A DNA stretch of 64,000 nucleotides from Aggregatibacter kilianii (GCF_003130255.1 NZ_NRCN01000001.1:862501-926500), one strand, 5' to 3'; counted from the first letter of the stretch, positions 25,979 through 35,838 are shown. The notes: a model not told the origin generated them from the sequence alone. Numbers and translations: made by a program.

Positions 25979-26722
25979 TTAATCAATTTGATTGAGTATA
26001 TCGTCTGATAACGCCGGATCCGCTTTTTTCTGTTTATTGCCGTTAATGCGTTGTTCCAAGTTTTGGAAATAGGCTTCGCGGAAGGTGACATACGGATCTT
26101 GTGCCTGATCAAGCAGTGCTTCTTTGTCCATTAATTTGGCGCGAGTGTCGATGCCTTGCAAGCCGGATTTTAAGAAACCCCAAGGGCCTAACAGGGAAAG
26201 CATCGGATAGGTGGTGTCGGCTAAATTGCCAATGTCCTGACGCGGCGTAGCGGCGCCGTATAACGGAAGCATCACATAAGGTCCGGTACCAACGCCATAG
26301 CTGCCCAATGTATCGCCGAAACGATTATCACCCTGTTTTTTCAACGGATCGCTATAACTTGCCACATCAATTAAACCACCCAAACCGAAGATGGTATTAA
26401 TCCAAAAGCGGTTAAAGTGAACTAAGGCCAGTTTAAATTCGCCTTGCACCAAACGGTTGGCAAAACTGGCGGGTTCGTCCAAATTGTCCGCCACATTAAT
26501 GACCCCGGTACGTACCGGGCTTGGCACGTATTCTTTCCAACCTTTGGCCAACGGTTTCAATATGTAAGGATCAGCAACCTTATAGTTGAAATCCCACATT
26601 TTACGGTTAAACCCTTCCAAGGCGTCTTTGCGCTCACCGGTTTCCGGATCGATGGTTGACGAACAACCGGTTAACACCACGGAACCCAACAATAATGCGG
26701 CTAATAGTTTCTGTGTCTGCAT
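25979..26722 (-). CDS. mlaA: Phospholipid-binding lipoprotein MlaA (VacJ)
   Basis: Outer-membrane lipoprotein that removes misplaced phospholipids from the outer leaflet and hands them to MlaC, keeping lipid asymmetry. The signal peptide ends in the lipobox LTGC. The mature protein opens with the family block EGFNRKMWDFNYKVADPYILKP and contains GDTLGSYGVGTGPYVMLPLYG. I start it at 26722 (MQTQKLL), giving 247 residues; the frame to 26764 adds an unlikely hydrophobic extension. The other mla genes are not nearby, as is usual for mlaA. Confidence 0.93.
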   Translation of the reverse strand: MQTQKLLAALLLGSVVLTGCSSTIDPETGERKDALEGFNRKMWDFNYKVADPYILKPLAKGWKEYVPSPVRTGVINVADNLDEPASFANRLVQGEFKLALVHFNRFWINTIFGLGGLIDVASYSDPLKKQGDNRFGDTLGSYGVGTGPYVMLPLYGAATPRQDIGNLADTTYPMLSLLGPWGFLKSGLQGIDTRAKLMDKEALLDQAQDPYVTFREAYFQNLEQRINGNKQKKADPALSDDILNQID

Positions 26723-26853
26723 AATTACACTCAAGCTGATGAAAGATGAGGCCATTTTAAACAACTTAACCTCTAACTACAAAAATTTTCTAAAAACCGA
26801 CCGCACTTAACCAAGGTTTAGCATAGTCGGCGTAAAGAACAGGACTTTTCTCA

Positions 26854-28419
26854 TTATTTTGACGAGAAAGACATCCGCTCAAAAGGAATCTCATATTGTG
26901 ATTGATTAAACCCGACCCCCTTTAATTCATTGGAAAACACCGCTTTGGTACGGGCATAAGTCAACGGAATATACACTGCCTGCTCCGCCAAGGTTTTCCA
27001 CAAATTTACATAGAGTTTTTTACGTAAGGTTTCATCAGGCGTCACCAATAATTCACCGATAATCAAATTGATTTCCGGTTTATTTTTCAGACCTTTTTGA
27101 GCTTGATAATCTGCATGCGTCGGAACACGGAAAGACGAAACATAAGATGCAGGCTCATAAGGCTTGCCCCAAGAAAGTGCATACTGCAAGTCAAAATCCC
27201 CGCTCTTCTGGCGATCCGAATAGGCCTGTTTTTCTTCGCCTAAAATACGCAATTCTATGCCGATCTCTTTCAAATCCGCCTGCAACTGGTCGGCAATTTC
27301 TTTTTCTCCCGCATTGTGAATATTATAAGAAAGCAACAAAGACAACGGTTTACCTTGTTTTTCCCGAATGGCTTTGCCGGCAGTTAATTTCCAACCGGCA
27401 AGGTCTAACAATTGACGGGCTTTTGCCACATCATAATCATATACCTTCACTTCCACATCACTATAAGGCACATTTTTTGCCATCAGGGTTGGGGCGACGC
27501 TTTCCGAATTGGCAAATATGCCTTGCGCAATACTTTGTTTATTCACCGCCGATTGCAATGCCTCACGCACTGCCAATTCACCGGTAATTTCACGTCCGCT
27601 GTTCAATACAATGGAACGGGTAGCGGTAGGTTCGCTCAATAAAGTAGAAACGGTTTTGGACGATTTTAATTTATCAAAAGCATCCATATTTACCATATCG
27701 CCATCGGCGCCGAAAATCAGTTGAATATCGCCTTTTTGTAAAGCTAACAACATCGCCTGACGATCCGGAATCACATTCCATACCACAGCATTTAGCTGCG
27801 GCTTTTTGCCCCAATAATGTGGATTAACCTTGAAACGGGCATATTGATTAGGTTTATGCTCCGCCAATACCCACGGGCCGGTGCCCGCATAATTCCGTAC
27901 GCCGTCTTTGGTTTTACCGGCAATGAAAGCGCGTGGAGAAATAAAACGGAACGGACGGGTGAAACTGAGTTCGGTTAGTGTCGGGTAATAGGCATTTTTC
28001 AATTTTAGTTCAATCGTGTAATCATCAATCACGCGTACACTGTCAATTTGTTGCACCAACTCAAGCCAACCATGGCGGGTATAATTGTCCAACACCGCAT
28101 CAATATTCAGTTTTACCGCCTGCGCGTTAAAGGCTTCGCCATCGCTGAAAGTCACATCTTTGCGCAACTTAAAAATGTAGGTTTTACCATCGGGGGAAAT
28201 ACTCCAACTCTCCGCCAAATAAGGCTGCGGACCAAACTCGGTATTTAACACCAACGGCTCAAACACCATATTTTGTGCCGCCATTTCTCCGCCGTACAAG
28301 TGTGGGTTAATGTCACGAATATCTTTCGTGCTGGCATAGTCCAACTCGTTATTTTGCATATTCGCCCAAGCGGGACACGCGGTCAAAAGTGCGGTCAAAA
28401 AATAAAGTGTTTTTTTCAT
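26854..28419 (-). CDS. nikA: Nickel ABC transporter substrate-binding protein, NikA-like
   Basis: A 521-residue periplasmic solute-binding protein of family 5, collinear with E. coli NikA. It has LNPHLY-like INPHLYGGEM, a HGWLELVQQI block, AYYPTLTELSFTRPFRFI, TGPWVL, and RVPTHADYQAQKGL with the His corresponding to the nickel-chelate ligand. Such proteins bind Ni2+ as an organic chelate. The signal peptide (KKTLYFLTALLTACPAWA) has its core encoded by a USS. I start at 28419, after AGGAG. No permease or ATPase genes adjoin, so it is an orphan that must use a transporter encoded elsewhere. Confidence 0.87.
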   Translation of the reverse strand: MKKTLYFLTALLTACPAWANMQNNELDYASTKDIRDINPHLYGGEMAAQNMVFEPLVLNTEFGPQPYLAESWSISPDGKTYIFKLRKDVTFSDGEAFNAQAVKLNIDAVLDNYTRHGWLELVQQIDSVRVIDDYTIELKLKNAYYPTLTELSFTRPFRFISPRAFIAGKTKDGVRNYAGTGPWVLAEHKPNQYARFKVNPHYWGKKPQLNAVVWNVIPDRQAMLLALQKGDIQLIFGADGDMVNMDAFDKLKSSKTVSTLLSEPTATRSIVLNSGREITGELAVREALQSAVNKQSIAQGIFANSESVAPTLMAKNVPYSDVEVKVYDYDVAKARQLLDLAGWKLTAGKAIREKQGKPLSLLLSYNIHNAGEKEIADQLQADLKEIGIELRILGEEKQAYSDRQKSGDFDLQYALSWGKPYEPASYVSSFRVPTHADYQAQKGLKNKPEINLIIGELLVTPDETLRKKLYVNLWKTLAEQAVYIPLTYARTKAVFSNELKGVGFNQSQYEIPFERMSFSSK

Positions 28420-28635
28420 AAATTTCTCCTGTACGCGCAACGCTTATTTGTGTGCCACCAACATAAACATAGGGGTGGAGTAATAATTGATTTTTTCTTT
28501 ATCGTTCCAGCATCGTTCGCCGAGCAGACAAACCGACTCACACAAGGTTTGCCCATCCTGTTGTCATGCTTGTTGCGATATATTCTATGTTGCCTCAATA
28601 GCCGTCACCTGATACAAGGCAAAGGCATAATAGCA
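28420..28635 (-). promoter_or_regulatory. Candidate promoter and long untranslated leader of the nikA-like gene
   Basis: An extended -10 (TGCTATTAT, minus strand, 28635-28627) suggests transcription from about 28620, leaving a leader of about 200 bases before the start codon. The leader holds a 9-bp hairpin of GGGCAAACC with GGTTTGTCT, including two G-T pairs. An ACTCC lies about 50 bases upstream of the GGAG ribosome site and could pair with it. It matches no riboswitch class I can recall with confidence. Confidence 0.4.
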
Positions 28636-28725
28636 AAAAACCCGGTCCCGTGCCGAATCTAAGACCTTGAGTTTCTCTAGATGGTTCGGCGCACGAGATA
28701 AAATTACCTCTTTGGATAAACAAAA

Positions 28726-28747
28726 GGGCACGACATTTGTCGTACCC
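28726..28747 (-). terminator. Terminator after hslU
   Basis: On the minus strand GGGTACGACA pairs with TGTCGTGCCC (one wobble), followed by TTTTG. It lies just beyond the hslU stop at 28765. Confidence 0.7.
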
Positions 28748-28764
28748 TAAATAAAACCGGAAGA

Positions 28765-30096
28765 TTAAAGAATAAAGCGACTCAAATCTTCATTTTCAAC
28801 CACATCGCCTAACGCTTCGCTTACATAAGCGGCATCAATATTAACGGTTTGTCCGTCCATGTCGCTGGCGTTGAAGGAGATTTTATCCATTAAACGCTCC
28901 ATCACCGTATGTAAACGACGGGCGCCGATGTTTTCGGTTTTTTCGTTTACACGAAATGCCGCTTCGGCGATTTTCTTAATAGCGTCTTGAGTGAAGTCAA
29001 TATTCACACCTTCCGTTGCCATTAAGGCTTTGTATTGCTCAGTCAAAGAGGCGTTCGGCTCGGTTAGAATACGCTCGAAATCTTCAGCCGTCAGTGCAGA
29101 CAATTCTACACGAATCGGCAAACGACCTTGTAATTCCGGGATTAAATCTGATGGGCGAGCCACTTGGAACGCACCGGAAGCGATAAACAAAATGTGATCG
29201 GTTTTGACCATACCGTGTTTGGTGTTAACGGTTGAACCTTCCACCAACGGTAATAAGTCGCGTTGCACGCCCTCACGGGAGACATCCGCGCCGCTGTATT
29301 CACCTTTTTTACAAATTTTGTCGATTTCGTCGATAAACACAATGCCGTTTTGTTCCACGGCATCAATGGCTTTTTGTTTCAACTCTTCCGGGTTAACCAA
29401 TTTCGCCGCTTCATCGTCAATTAAGGTTTTCAACGCCTCTTTGATTTTCATTTTGCGTTTTTTGGTTTGTCCGCTAGACAGATTTTGGAACATGGATTGC
29501 AACTGACTGGTCATGTCCTCCATGCCCGGAGGTGCCATAATTTCCACCCCCATAGACACGCCGGCGACATCGATTTCCACTTCTTTATCATCTAGCTGGC
29601 CTTCACGCAATTTCTTACGGAAAATTTGGCGTGTGTTGCTTTGACTATCACGGTTTTCCACTTCGCCCCATTGGTTTTTCGCCGCAGGCAATAAGGCATC
29701 TAAAATTCGCTCTTCTGCCGCTTCTTCCGCTTTGGCGCGATTTTTCACGATTTCACGTTGACGCACCAATTTCATGGCACTGTCGGTTAAATCACGAATA
29801 ATGGAATCCACTTCTTTGCCCACATAGCCCACCTCGGTAAATTTGGTAGCTTCCACTTTAATGAACGGCGCATTGGCTAATTTTGCCAAACGGCGGGCAA
29901 TTTCGGTTTTCCCTACACCGGTCGGACCAATCATGAGAATATTTTTCGGGGTCACTTCATGGCGCATCGGCTCTTGCAATTGCATTCTGCGCCAACGGTT
30001 TCTCAGGGCAATCGCCACTGCACGTTTGGCCTCGCTTTGACCGATAATATATTGATCTAATTCAGAAACTATTTCACGAGGAGTCATTTCAGACAT
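28765..30096 (-). CDS. hslU: ATP-dependent protease ATPase subunit HslU
   Basis: AAA+ unfoldase of the HslUV (ClpYQ) protease, which degrades heat-damaged and regulatory proteins. The 443-residue protein starts [20 protein letters not shown]. Walker [11 protein letters not shown] and pore motif GYVGKE are in the N-domain, the long intermediate I-domain spans about residues 110-240, and Walker B is VFIDEIDKI. The C-terminal tail [10 protein letters not shown] inserts into HslV. It belongs to the hslV-gdx-hslU operon, 18 bases after the transporter gene that separates it from hslV. Confidence 0.96.
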   Translation of the reverse strand: MSEMTPREIVSELDQYIIGQSEAKRAVAIALRNRWRRMQLQEPMRHEVTPKNILMIGPTGVGKTEIARRLAKLANAPFIKVEATKFTEVGYVGKEVDSIIRDLTDSAMKLVRQREIVKNRAKAEEAAEERILDALLPAAKNQWGEVENRDSQSNTRQIFRKKLREGQLDDKEVEIDVAGVSMGVEIMAPPGMEDMTSQLQSMFQNLSSGQTKKRKMKIKEALKTLIDDEAAKLVNPEELKQKAIDAVEQNGIVFIDEIDKICKKGEYSGADVSREGVQRDLLPLVEGSTVNTKHGMVKTDHILFIASGAFQVARPSDLIPELQGRLPIRVELSALTAEDFERILTEPNASLTEQYKALMATEGVNIDFTQDAIKKIAEAAFRVNEKTENIGARRLHTVMERLMDKISFNASDMDGQTVNIDAAYVSEALGDVVENEDLSRFIL

Positions 30097-30114
30097 AATT
30101 TTTCCTTATTATAA

Positions 30115-30432
30115 CTAGGCTGCCATTTTTAAGACGACAACGCCACTAACAATTAATAATGCACCCATGACCCGCCAAAAGGTAAGCGGATCTTGATAGA
30201 ACAGCACTCCGACAATAAAGGCTCCCGCCGCACCAATCCCTGTCCATACACCATAAGCGGTCCCTATCGGGATAGTACGTTGCGCCAACCACAATAATAC
30301 ACCGCTACCGAACATAAATATCACGGCAATCACAATACCGGAAATTCGAGTCTCCGGGCTATCTGCCATTTTCAACCCAATCGGCCAACCAATTTCCAGC
30401 AAACCGGCAAGAATCAAGCAAAGCCAAGCCAT
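30115..30432 (-). CDS. gdx: SMR-family transporter of the Gdx (SugE) guanidinium-exporter type
   Basis: A 105-residue, four-helix inner-membrane protein of the small multidrug resistance family. The conserved glutamate lies in GLLEIGWPIGLK, and the Gdx hallmark PIGTAYGVWTGIGAAGA is present, favouring guanidinium/H+ antiport over the EmrE type. It works as an antiparallel dimer. Its start shares a base with the hslV stop (TAATG), and hslU follows after 18 bases. It is thus embedded in the hslVU protease operon, which is unusual. No guanidine riboswitch is visible. Confidence 0.85.
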   Translation of the reverse strand: MAWLCLILAGLLEIGWPIGLKMADSPETRISGIVIAVIFMFGSGVLLWLAQRTIPIGTAYGVWTGIGAAGAFIVGVLFYQDPLTFWRVMGALLIVSGVVVLKMAA

Positions 30433-30956
30433 TAGGGTAATTCTTCAATGGTGAAATTGGTATTCGTAAATACACAAATATCACCGGCAATTTTGAGAGA
30501 TTTTTCCACAATTTCACGCGCCGACAACTCGGTGTTTTCCACTAACGCACGGGCAGCAGATAAAGCGTAGTTGCCGCCGGAACCGATAGCAAGAATTTGA
30601 TCTTCTTCCGGTTGTACCACATCACCGATACCGGTAATGATCAGGCTTTCTTTTTCATCCGCCACAATTAACATCGCTTCCAATTTACGCAACGCACGGT
30701 CGGTGCGCCAATCTTTCGCCAATTCCACCGCACTTTTCAGCAAATGCCCTTGGTGCATTTCCAATTTACGTTCAAATAACTCAAATAACGTAAAGGCATC
30801 CGCCGTGCCGCCCGCAAAACCTGCCAACACTTTGCCGTTATACAAACGACGCACTTTGCGCGCGTTACCTTTCATCACCGTATTGCCAAGGGAAACCTGC
30901 CCGTCACCGCCGACAACCACCTTGCCGTTGCGACGTACACTTACAATCGTAGTCAT
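30432..30956 (-). CDS. hslV: ATP-dependent protease proteolytic subunit HslV
   Basis: Proteasome-like threonine peptidase of HslUV. Removal of Met1 exposes the catalytic Thr ([24 protein letters not shown]). The [24 protein letters not shown] core and the C-terminal [15 protein letters not shown] segment are typical. At 174 residues it is full length. It is the first gene of the operon and is translationally coupled to the inserted gdx gene. Confidence 0.97.
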   Translation of the reverse strand: MTTIVSVRRNGKVVVGGDGQVSLGNTVMKGNARKVRRLYNGKVLAGFAGGTADAFTLFELFERKLEMHQGHLLKSAVELAKDWRTDRALRKLEAMLIVADEKESLIITGIGDVVQPEEDQILAIGSGGNYALSAARALVENTELSAREIVEKSLKIAGDICVFTNTNFTIEELP

Positions 30957-31175
30957 AATGCTATCCTTTAAAAATGGAAAATGTGGAGGTTATATTGAGG
31001 TAATTTAGTGGGAATTCAAGGGGAAAAATAATATTGGTCATTTATTCACCAATCACATAATAAAAATGTGATCACGATCATAATTTTGTATAGCAAACGA
31101 TTGCTTGAAATTGCGTAATAGAACAAAAAAGGTAGGATTGCCGCCGATATATTCACAATCTCATCAGGAGTCACA

Positions 31176-31883
31176 ATGAAAAATCTTGTTAAACTTTCTC
31201 TTGTCGCCCTTTTAACCGCGGCAGCAATTCCCGCCATGGCGGCCAAAACCGAACCTTACACCAATCAAGGTACCAATGCCCGTGAAATGCTCGTGGAACA
31301 ACCAATCCACTGGATTTCCGTTGAGCAACTGAAAAAAGAATTGGAAGGTAAAGCACCGATCAATGTAAGTTTTGATATTGACGATACCGTGCTATTCAGT
31401 AGTCCTTGTTTTTATCACGGACAACAAAAATATTCCCCAGGCAAACATGATTACTTAAAAAACCAAGATTTCTGGAATGAAGTGAATGCGGGTTGTGACC
31501 AATATTCCATTCCAAAACAAATTGCTGTGGATTTAATTAATATGCACCAAGCCCGTGGCGACCAAATTTATTTCATCACCGGACGCACTGCCGGCGATAA
31601 AGACGGCGTTACCCCGGTATTACAAAAAGCCTTTAATATTAAAGATATGCACCCGGTAGAATTCATGGGCGGGCGTGAGCTTAGCACCAAATACAACAAA
31701 ACCCCGGGCATTATCAAACACAAAGTCAGCATTCACTACGGCGATAGCGATGATGATATTCTTGCCGCCAAAGAAGCAGGCATTCGCGGTATCCGCCTCA
31801 TGCGCGCCGCCAACTCTACTTACCAACCGATGCCAACCCTCGGTGGTTATGACGAAGAAGTGTTAATTAACTCAAGCTATTAA
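31176..31883 (+). CDS. aphA: Class B acid phosphatase
   Basis: Periplasmic, metal-dependent non-specific phosphatase of the HAD superfamily that dephosphorylates nucleotides and organic phosphates, and in H. influenzae helps process NAD-related nucleotides. The signal peptide (to about residue 22, IPAMAA) is followed by the nucleophile motif FDIDDTVLFSS, FITGRTAG and YGDSDDDILAA. The length (235 residues) is typical of AphA. AGGAGTCACA precedes the start. It is monocistronic, with an inverted-USS terminator. Confidence 0.94.
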   Translation: MKNLVKLSLVALLTAAAIPAMAAKTEPYTNQGTNAREMLVEQPIHWISVEQLKKELEGKAPINVSFDIDDTVLFSSPCFYHGQQKYSPGKHDYLKNQDFWNEVNAGCDQYSIPKQIAVDLINMHQARGDQIYFITGRTAGDKDGVTPVLQKAFNIKDMHPVEFMGGRELSTKYNKTPGIIKHKVSIHYGDSDDDILAAKEAGIRGIRLMRAANSTYQPMPTLGGYDEEVLINSSY

Positions 31884-31906
31884 TTTTTAAAAACACACAA
31901 AAAATT

Positions 31907-31944
31907 GACCGCACTTTGAAATACTCAAAGTGCGGTCTGTTTTT
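31907..31944 (+). terminator. Inverted-USS terminator after aphA
   Basis: GACCGCACTTTG (31907-31918) and CAAAGTGCGGTC (31926-31937) form a 12-bp perfect stem followed by GTTTTT. The A-rich sequence upstream also gives T residues for the converging receptor gene. Confidence 0.87.
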
Positions 31945-31964
31945 ATAATGAATTTCAGCTTGGG

Positions 31965-34400
31965 TTAGAAGCGAATTTCGATGGAGGCGGAGAAGTTTCT
32001 GCCCGGTTGATAGAAACGTTCGAGACCTGGGTAACCACCATAGGTTGAATTAGGACGAAGCCCAACAGAGTTTACCACACCACCGGTGTTATTTAGTCCA
32101 CGTAAAGTATCCCAAGTGTGGTATTTACGATTAAAGATATTATAAACACCTGCGCGTAAAGTAACATTGTCTGCTACTTTATAGAAACCAAACATATCAA
32201 ACACAAAAGCTTTTGCATTTAAATGTTTCCATGTATCTAATTCAGTTTCATGAGAATATTCTACACATGTAGTTTCTGTTGGGCCTGTTCCCCAATACGG
32301 CCAATAAGGATTTGGTCTAGATTCTTGTCTAAGACAGCGCTCTTCCGATGTTCTAATATATTTGGCATCTTTAGCTTTTTTAGCACCAAAGTAAGTCAAG
32401 CGGGAAAAAATTCCCCATTTACCATCAGGCTGTTCATAATCTAGCCCAATAATGGCTTTAATCGGTTGAAGCGACATTAAACTTGCGTTATTAGACATAC
32501 TTCCTTTGCTGTATCCCAATGAACCAAATAATTTCCAACCATTCGGCATTGGGGTAACTTCATTTAGGTTAAGTTTACCTGTAAATTCAACGCCATAGAT
32601 TTTCGCAGAATCAATATTTTGCATTTGTTGAACCGGACGCCAACGCCACATATTGCCCCAATAATTATAGTATTCCCATGTTTCTTGTTCATATAAGAAA
32701 TCTTTATAACTGGAATGATGTAAATTCAAAGATAGTTCTCCCAAACGCCCTTTTCCTAATAAGTTAAGATTTTGGGTCAAACTTTTTTCCGCTTTGAGAT
32801 GAGGATTGGACTTCCAAGCACCGGCAGCATTATCTCGATAATCAAAATACATCTCGGATGCATTTGGCATACGGTAACCAGTACCAATACTGTAACCTAA
32901 TTTCCAATCATCATTGATTATTTTATCAATTCCCACTGTCCAGCTAATATTATGGAATTTAGCATCATCAGCTTTTTGGCAGGTTCTACACTCTAACCCA
33001 CCTAAACTGCCTTGCGAATGTTTTGCCCAGTCATAACGAATACCTAAATGCGCTTTCCATTCAGGAGAAAACTCAATATTATCAAGCAATGAAAGATTGT
33101 GATGACGTGTTTTAACTGGATACATCATTGTTGAATCTTTTGAATTCACCCACTCTTTAACACCATCATTGTTATTATCTACATAAACAGAATCCTGATG
33201 CAAAATATCGAATTTTCGTTCAGAAATAGCTGTTCTAAATGAAAAAGTATGGGTACCTATACCTAAATCAATTGGTTGGCTATCTATACGAAAATTAATA
33301 CGTTTAAATTTAGTGTTAAAGAAACGAAGATTATTATCGCTAGGCTCTCTTGTCTTCGCTGGACTATAACTGGTTGCAGGTTCTGCTCTATAGCCCTCAT
33401 AGTTATAGGCAGCAGTTTGTGTTTTTTGATAATCTACATCAGTTTTCACTAATGCAATGATTTTTGAGTCCGGTAAATATTCATAAAAAACGTTGATGGT
33501 ATCTCGTTTAGCACGGTCGTCCGCCTCTCGCCATCTGGAATATAATGTTACCGCTGAATCTTCAATAATATAATTTTTATTGCGTGAACCACTATAGGAA
33601 GCCCCAACTCGGTGGTTATCATTAAAACGATAAGCAAACTTAGCTAGGTAGCTATTATTGTGATGCGTTGAATCATCAGGAGTTTGTTTACTATAGCCGC
33701 GAGAACGAGTATAACGTGAATCTTCAGGAATAGTGTAACCACCGGCGCTTTTCATTTCATGTCCATGGCGGTTGGAATAAAGTAAAAGTGCTTCCGCTTG
33801 TTCTCCTGCATACGCCACGCCTAAAGTATTCACCCATTCGGAATTTCGAGAAGCGTAACCGGTACGATATAACGCACCAAATTTTCGACCGTTTCTTACA
33901 ATATCAAAAGGTTCAAGGGTACGATAATTAACGCCACCGCCAATGTTGCCACTCCCTTGGTTGAAAGAATCACCACCTTTAGCAATATCAATAGTGCGTG
34001 CAAGCTCAGGATCGATACTTTGACGCGAAGTGTTCAAGTTACCATAACGTTTATAAAGTGAGTTTTCTTCCGAATCCGGTAATGCCACACCATCAATACT
34101 AATTCCGACACGGTTATCTTCTACACCGCGAATGGCAAAACCTTTCTGGTGACGACCTTGATCAACCACCCCAACATCTGGGCTATAACGCACAAGATCT
34201 TTATTATTTTGAATAAGTTCCTGTTGAATTACCGCAGCGGTTTTCTTTTCAGAATGATTGGCTTTGGTGGAATCATCTAATTCCGTAGAGACATTAATGG
34301 TTTCTAGGTTTTCATCGGCAAGTGCCACATTTACCGTTGATAAACCAATTGTTATCGGCAATAGACCATAGGCTGTCATTAGGAGTTTATTATTTTTCAT
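31965..34400 (-). CDS. TonB-dependent hemoglobin/transferrin/lactoferrin-family outer-membrane receptor
   Basis: An 811-residue TonB-dependent receptor. A signal peptide (to about residue 28, NVALA) is followed by a TonB box (ETINVS) and a plug domain with GVVDQGRHQKGFAIRGVEDNRVGISIDGV. The 22-strand barrel includes the family block YRMPNASEMYFDY and ends in the C-terminal Phe (SASIEIRF). The plug and barrel blocks fit the heme/hemoglobin branch; the exact ligand cannot be told. Two Cys pairs (ECRTC; CLRQ...TTC) suggest disulphide-bonded extracellular loops. It is monocistronic and likely iron regulated by analogy, but I see no convincing Fur box. Confidence 0.88.
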   Translation of the reverse strand: MKNNKLLMTAYGLLPITIGLSTVNVALADENLETINVSTELDDSTKANHSEKKTAAVIQQELIQNNKDLVRYSPDVGVVDQGRHQKGFAIRGVEDNRVGISIDGVALPDSEENSLYKRYGNLNTSRQSIDPELARTIDIAKGGDSFNQGSGNIGGGVNYRTLEPFDIVRNGRKFGALYRTGYASRNSEWVNTLGVAYAGEQAEALLLYSNRHGHEMKSAGGYTIPEDSRYTRSRGYSKQTPDDSTHHNNSYLAKFAYRFNDNHRVGASYSGSRNKNYIIEDSAVTLYSRWREADDRAKRDTINVFYEYLPDSKIIALVKTDVDYQKTQTAAYNYEGYRAEPATSYSPAKTREPSDNNLRFFNTKFKRINFRIDSQPIDLGIGTHTFSFRTAISERKFDILHQDSVYVDNNNDGVKEWVNSKDSTMMYPVKTRHHNLSLLDNIEFSPEWKAHLGIRYDWAKHSQGSLGGLECRTCQKADDAKFHNISWTVGIDKIINDDWKLGYSIGTGYRMPNASEMYFDYRDNAAGAWKSNPHLKAEKSLTQNLNLLGKGRLGELSLNLHHSSYKDFLYEQETWEYYNYWGNMWRWRPVQQMQNIDSAKIYGVEFTGKLNLNEVTPMPNGWKLFGSLGYSKGSMSNNASLMSLQPIKAIIGLDYEQPDGKWGIFSRLTYFGAKKAKDAKYIRTSEERCLRQESRPNPYWPYWGTGPTETTCVEYSHETELDTWKHLNAKAFVFDMFGFYKVADNVTLRAGVYNIFNRKYHTWDTLRGLNNTGGVVNSVGLRPNSTYGGYPGLERFYQPGRNFSASIEIRF

Positions 34401-34530
34401 ACTTTACTTCCTTGAAGTTAAAAACTGCGCGGCAAATTATAGAAAAGAAGTAATCGAAAGAACAGATGCTTTTGAGAATAATTTGTATTTTGTGATCTAA
34501 CGCAAAATATCGGGGGGAAATAAAGAGAAG

Positions 34531-35394
34531 TTAGTGAATAAATAAACCGCAAAGTATGGCGATAAACACCATCATGCCGAAATAATTGTTATTCAAGAAA
34601 GCCTTGAAACAATCTTCCCGTTTGCGGTCTTTGATTAAGCGACATTGATATACGAAAAATAGGGTGGCCACGCCAAGCATAAGGAAATAGCTCACGTGGA
34701 AATAATTCAGATTGCCAAGCCAACAAAGCAGCCCCAAGGTAATAAGCTGTAGCAAGGTAATGATTTTATTATCATATTGGGCGAATAAAATGGCGGTAGA
34801 TTTCACCCCAATGCGTAAATCATCATCGCGATCCACCATGGCATATTGCGTATCGTAAGCCACCGTCCACGCCAAATTGGCAATAAACAAAATCCAACAT
34901 TCTAAGGGTAACTGCCCGATAGTCGCGCCATACGCCATGGGAATCGACCAACCGAATGCCATGCCCAAAAACAGCTGTGGCAAGTGGGTGTAGCGTTTCA
35001 TGAAAGGGTAAATCAGCGTTAATAAGGCGCCGATGAAAGACAAGGCAATGGCATAAACATTTAGGAATAACACCAAAACCAACGAACAGGCAAGCAATAC
35101 CATAAACAAGATTTTTGCTTCTTTCGGCGTTGCCCGAGCGGTCGCCAGAGGGCGGTTGAGTGTTCGCTTCACCTGTCCGTCAATATTTCGATCGGCGTAA
35201 TCATTAATCACGCAACCCGCAGCGCGCATAAAAATCACACCGAGGATGAAAATCGTCAGAATCGAAAATGGAGGAATCCCCTTCACCGATAAGAACAACG
35301 CCCACAATGTCGGCCACAATAACAATAATGTGCCAATAGGGCGGTCTAAACGCATGAGTTGGATATAAGCAATCAGCTTTTCTTTAGAAAACAT
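34531..35394 (-). CDS. ubiA: 4-hydroxybenzoate octaprenyltransferase
   Basis: Integral-membrane prenyltransferase that attaches the octaprenyl tail to 4-hydroxybenzoate in ubiquinone synthesis. The two Mg-binding Asp-rich motifs are intact: NDYADRNID, with [10 protein letters not shown] after it, and [21 protein letters not shown]. About eight hydrophobic helices and 287 residues match the family. It stands alone here; ubiE, ubiJ and ubiB lie near 55-58 kb. Confidence 0.95.
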   Translation of the reverse strand: MFSKEKLIAYIQLMRLDRPIGTLLLLWPTLWALFLSVKGIPPFSILTIFILGVIFMRAAGCVINDYADRNIDGQVKRTLNRPLATARATPKEAKILFMVLLACSLVLVLFLNVYAIALSFIGALLTLIYPFMKRYTHLPQLFLGMAFGWSIPMAYGATIGQLPLECWILFIANLAWTVAYDTQYAMVDRDDDLRIGVKSTAILFAQYDNKIITLLQLITLGLLCWLGNLNYFHVSYFLMLGVATLFFVYQCRLIKDRKREDCFKAFLNNNYFGMMVFIAILCGLFIH

Positions 35395-35467
35395 AAAAAT
35401 TAGATAACAAAATCAATGTACTCATTTTACGGTAATTTCGTATTCAGAGTAACATTTTTTTAACAAG

Positions 35468-35785
35468 CTATTTGGTGTTGTCTAAAATCCGACTGATTAA
35501 TTTCAGCCATTGCACCGCTAACTCCCGCTGCATAACGCTCGCATTAAACACCGGATCTTCGCCCAATACGCCGCAAGGCAAATCATGTGGAATTTCGCCT
35601 TGTTCATAAGCGGCATAATCCTCACGCCAGTCACCGTCAAAATAATAGCATTCCAAAGCTTCCATTTTCGGTAGAAACGTCTGCCATTTTTCCAAAAATG
35701 CTTCGGCTTCCGCTAAAAAATCATTGGCTTCGTTCAGAATGCCTTCCATTTCTGTGATTTGATCTAAACGGGCTTTCGATAACAT
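35468..35785 (-). CDS. DUF4298 domain-containing protein
   Basis: A 105-residue acidic cytoplasmic protein of the DUF4298 family, with a helical N-terminal half (RLDQITEMEGILNEANDFLAEAE) and the conserved YYFDGDWREDYAAYEQGEIP block. No function is known. The ATG follows GGAGGTCAAATG. It is preceded by an inverted USS pair that ends gnd transcription. Confidence 0.85.
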   Translation of the reverse strand: MLSKARLDQITEMEGILNEANDFLAEAEAFLEKWQTFLPKMEALECYYFDGDWREDYAAYEQGEIPHDLPCGVLGEDPVFNASVMQRELAVQWLKLISRILDNTK

Positions 35786-35811
35786 TTGACCTCCAAAACG
35801 TTGAAAAAAAT

Positions 35812-35838
35812 GACCGCACTTTCACTCAAAGTGCGGTC
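35812..35838 (-). terminator. Inverted-USS terminator after gnd
   Basis: GACCGCACTTT (35812-35822) and AAAGTGCGGTC (35828-35838) form an 11-bp stem with a 5-base loop. On the minus strand it is followed by ATTTTTTTC, giving a terminator for gnd. Confidence 0.85.

Noticed and set aside
28420-28620. NiCo or cobalamin riboswitch upstream of the nikA-like gene
   Set aside because: Short pieces such as ACAGG and GGGCAA occur, but the ordered conserved blocks of neither class could be traced.
28048-28662. Rightward frames opposite and upstream of the nikA-like gene
   Set aside because: They are antisense to a well-supported gene or its leader and show no family pattern or ribosome site.
31046-31246. 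Leftward 66-codon frame opposite the aphA start
   Set aside because: Antisense shadow of the aphA signal peptide.
34472-34491. Possible Fur box upstream of the TonB-dependent receptor
   Set aside because: TTGAGAATAATTTGTATTTT has only partial agreement with the GATAAT repeats of the Fur consensus; a scored search would be needed.
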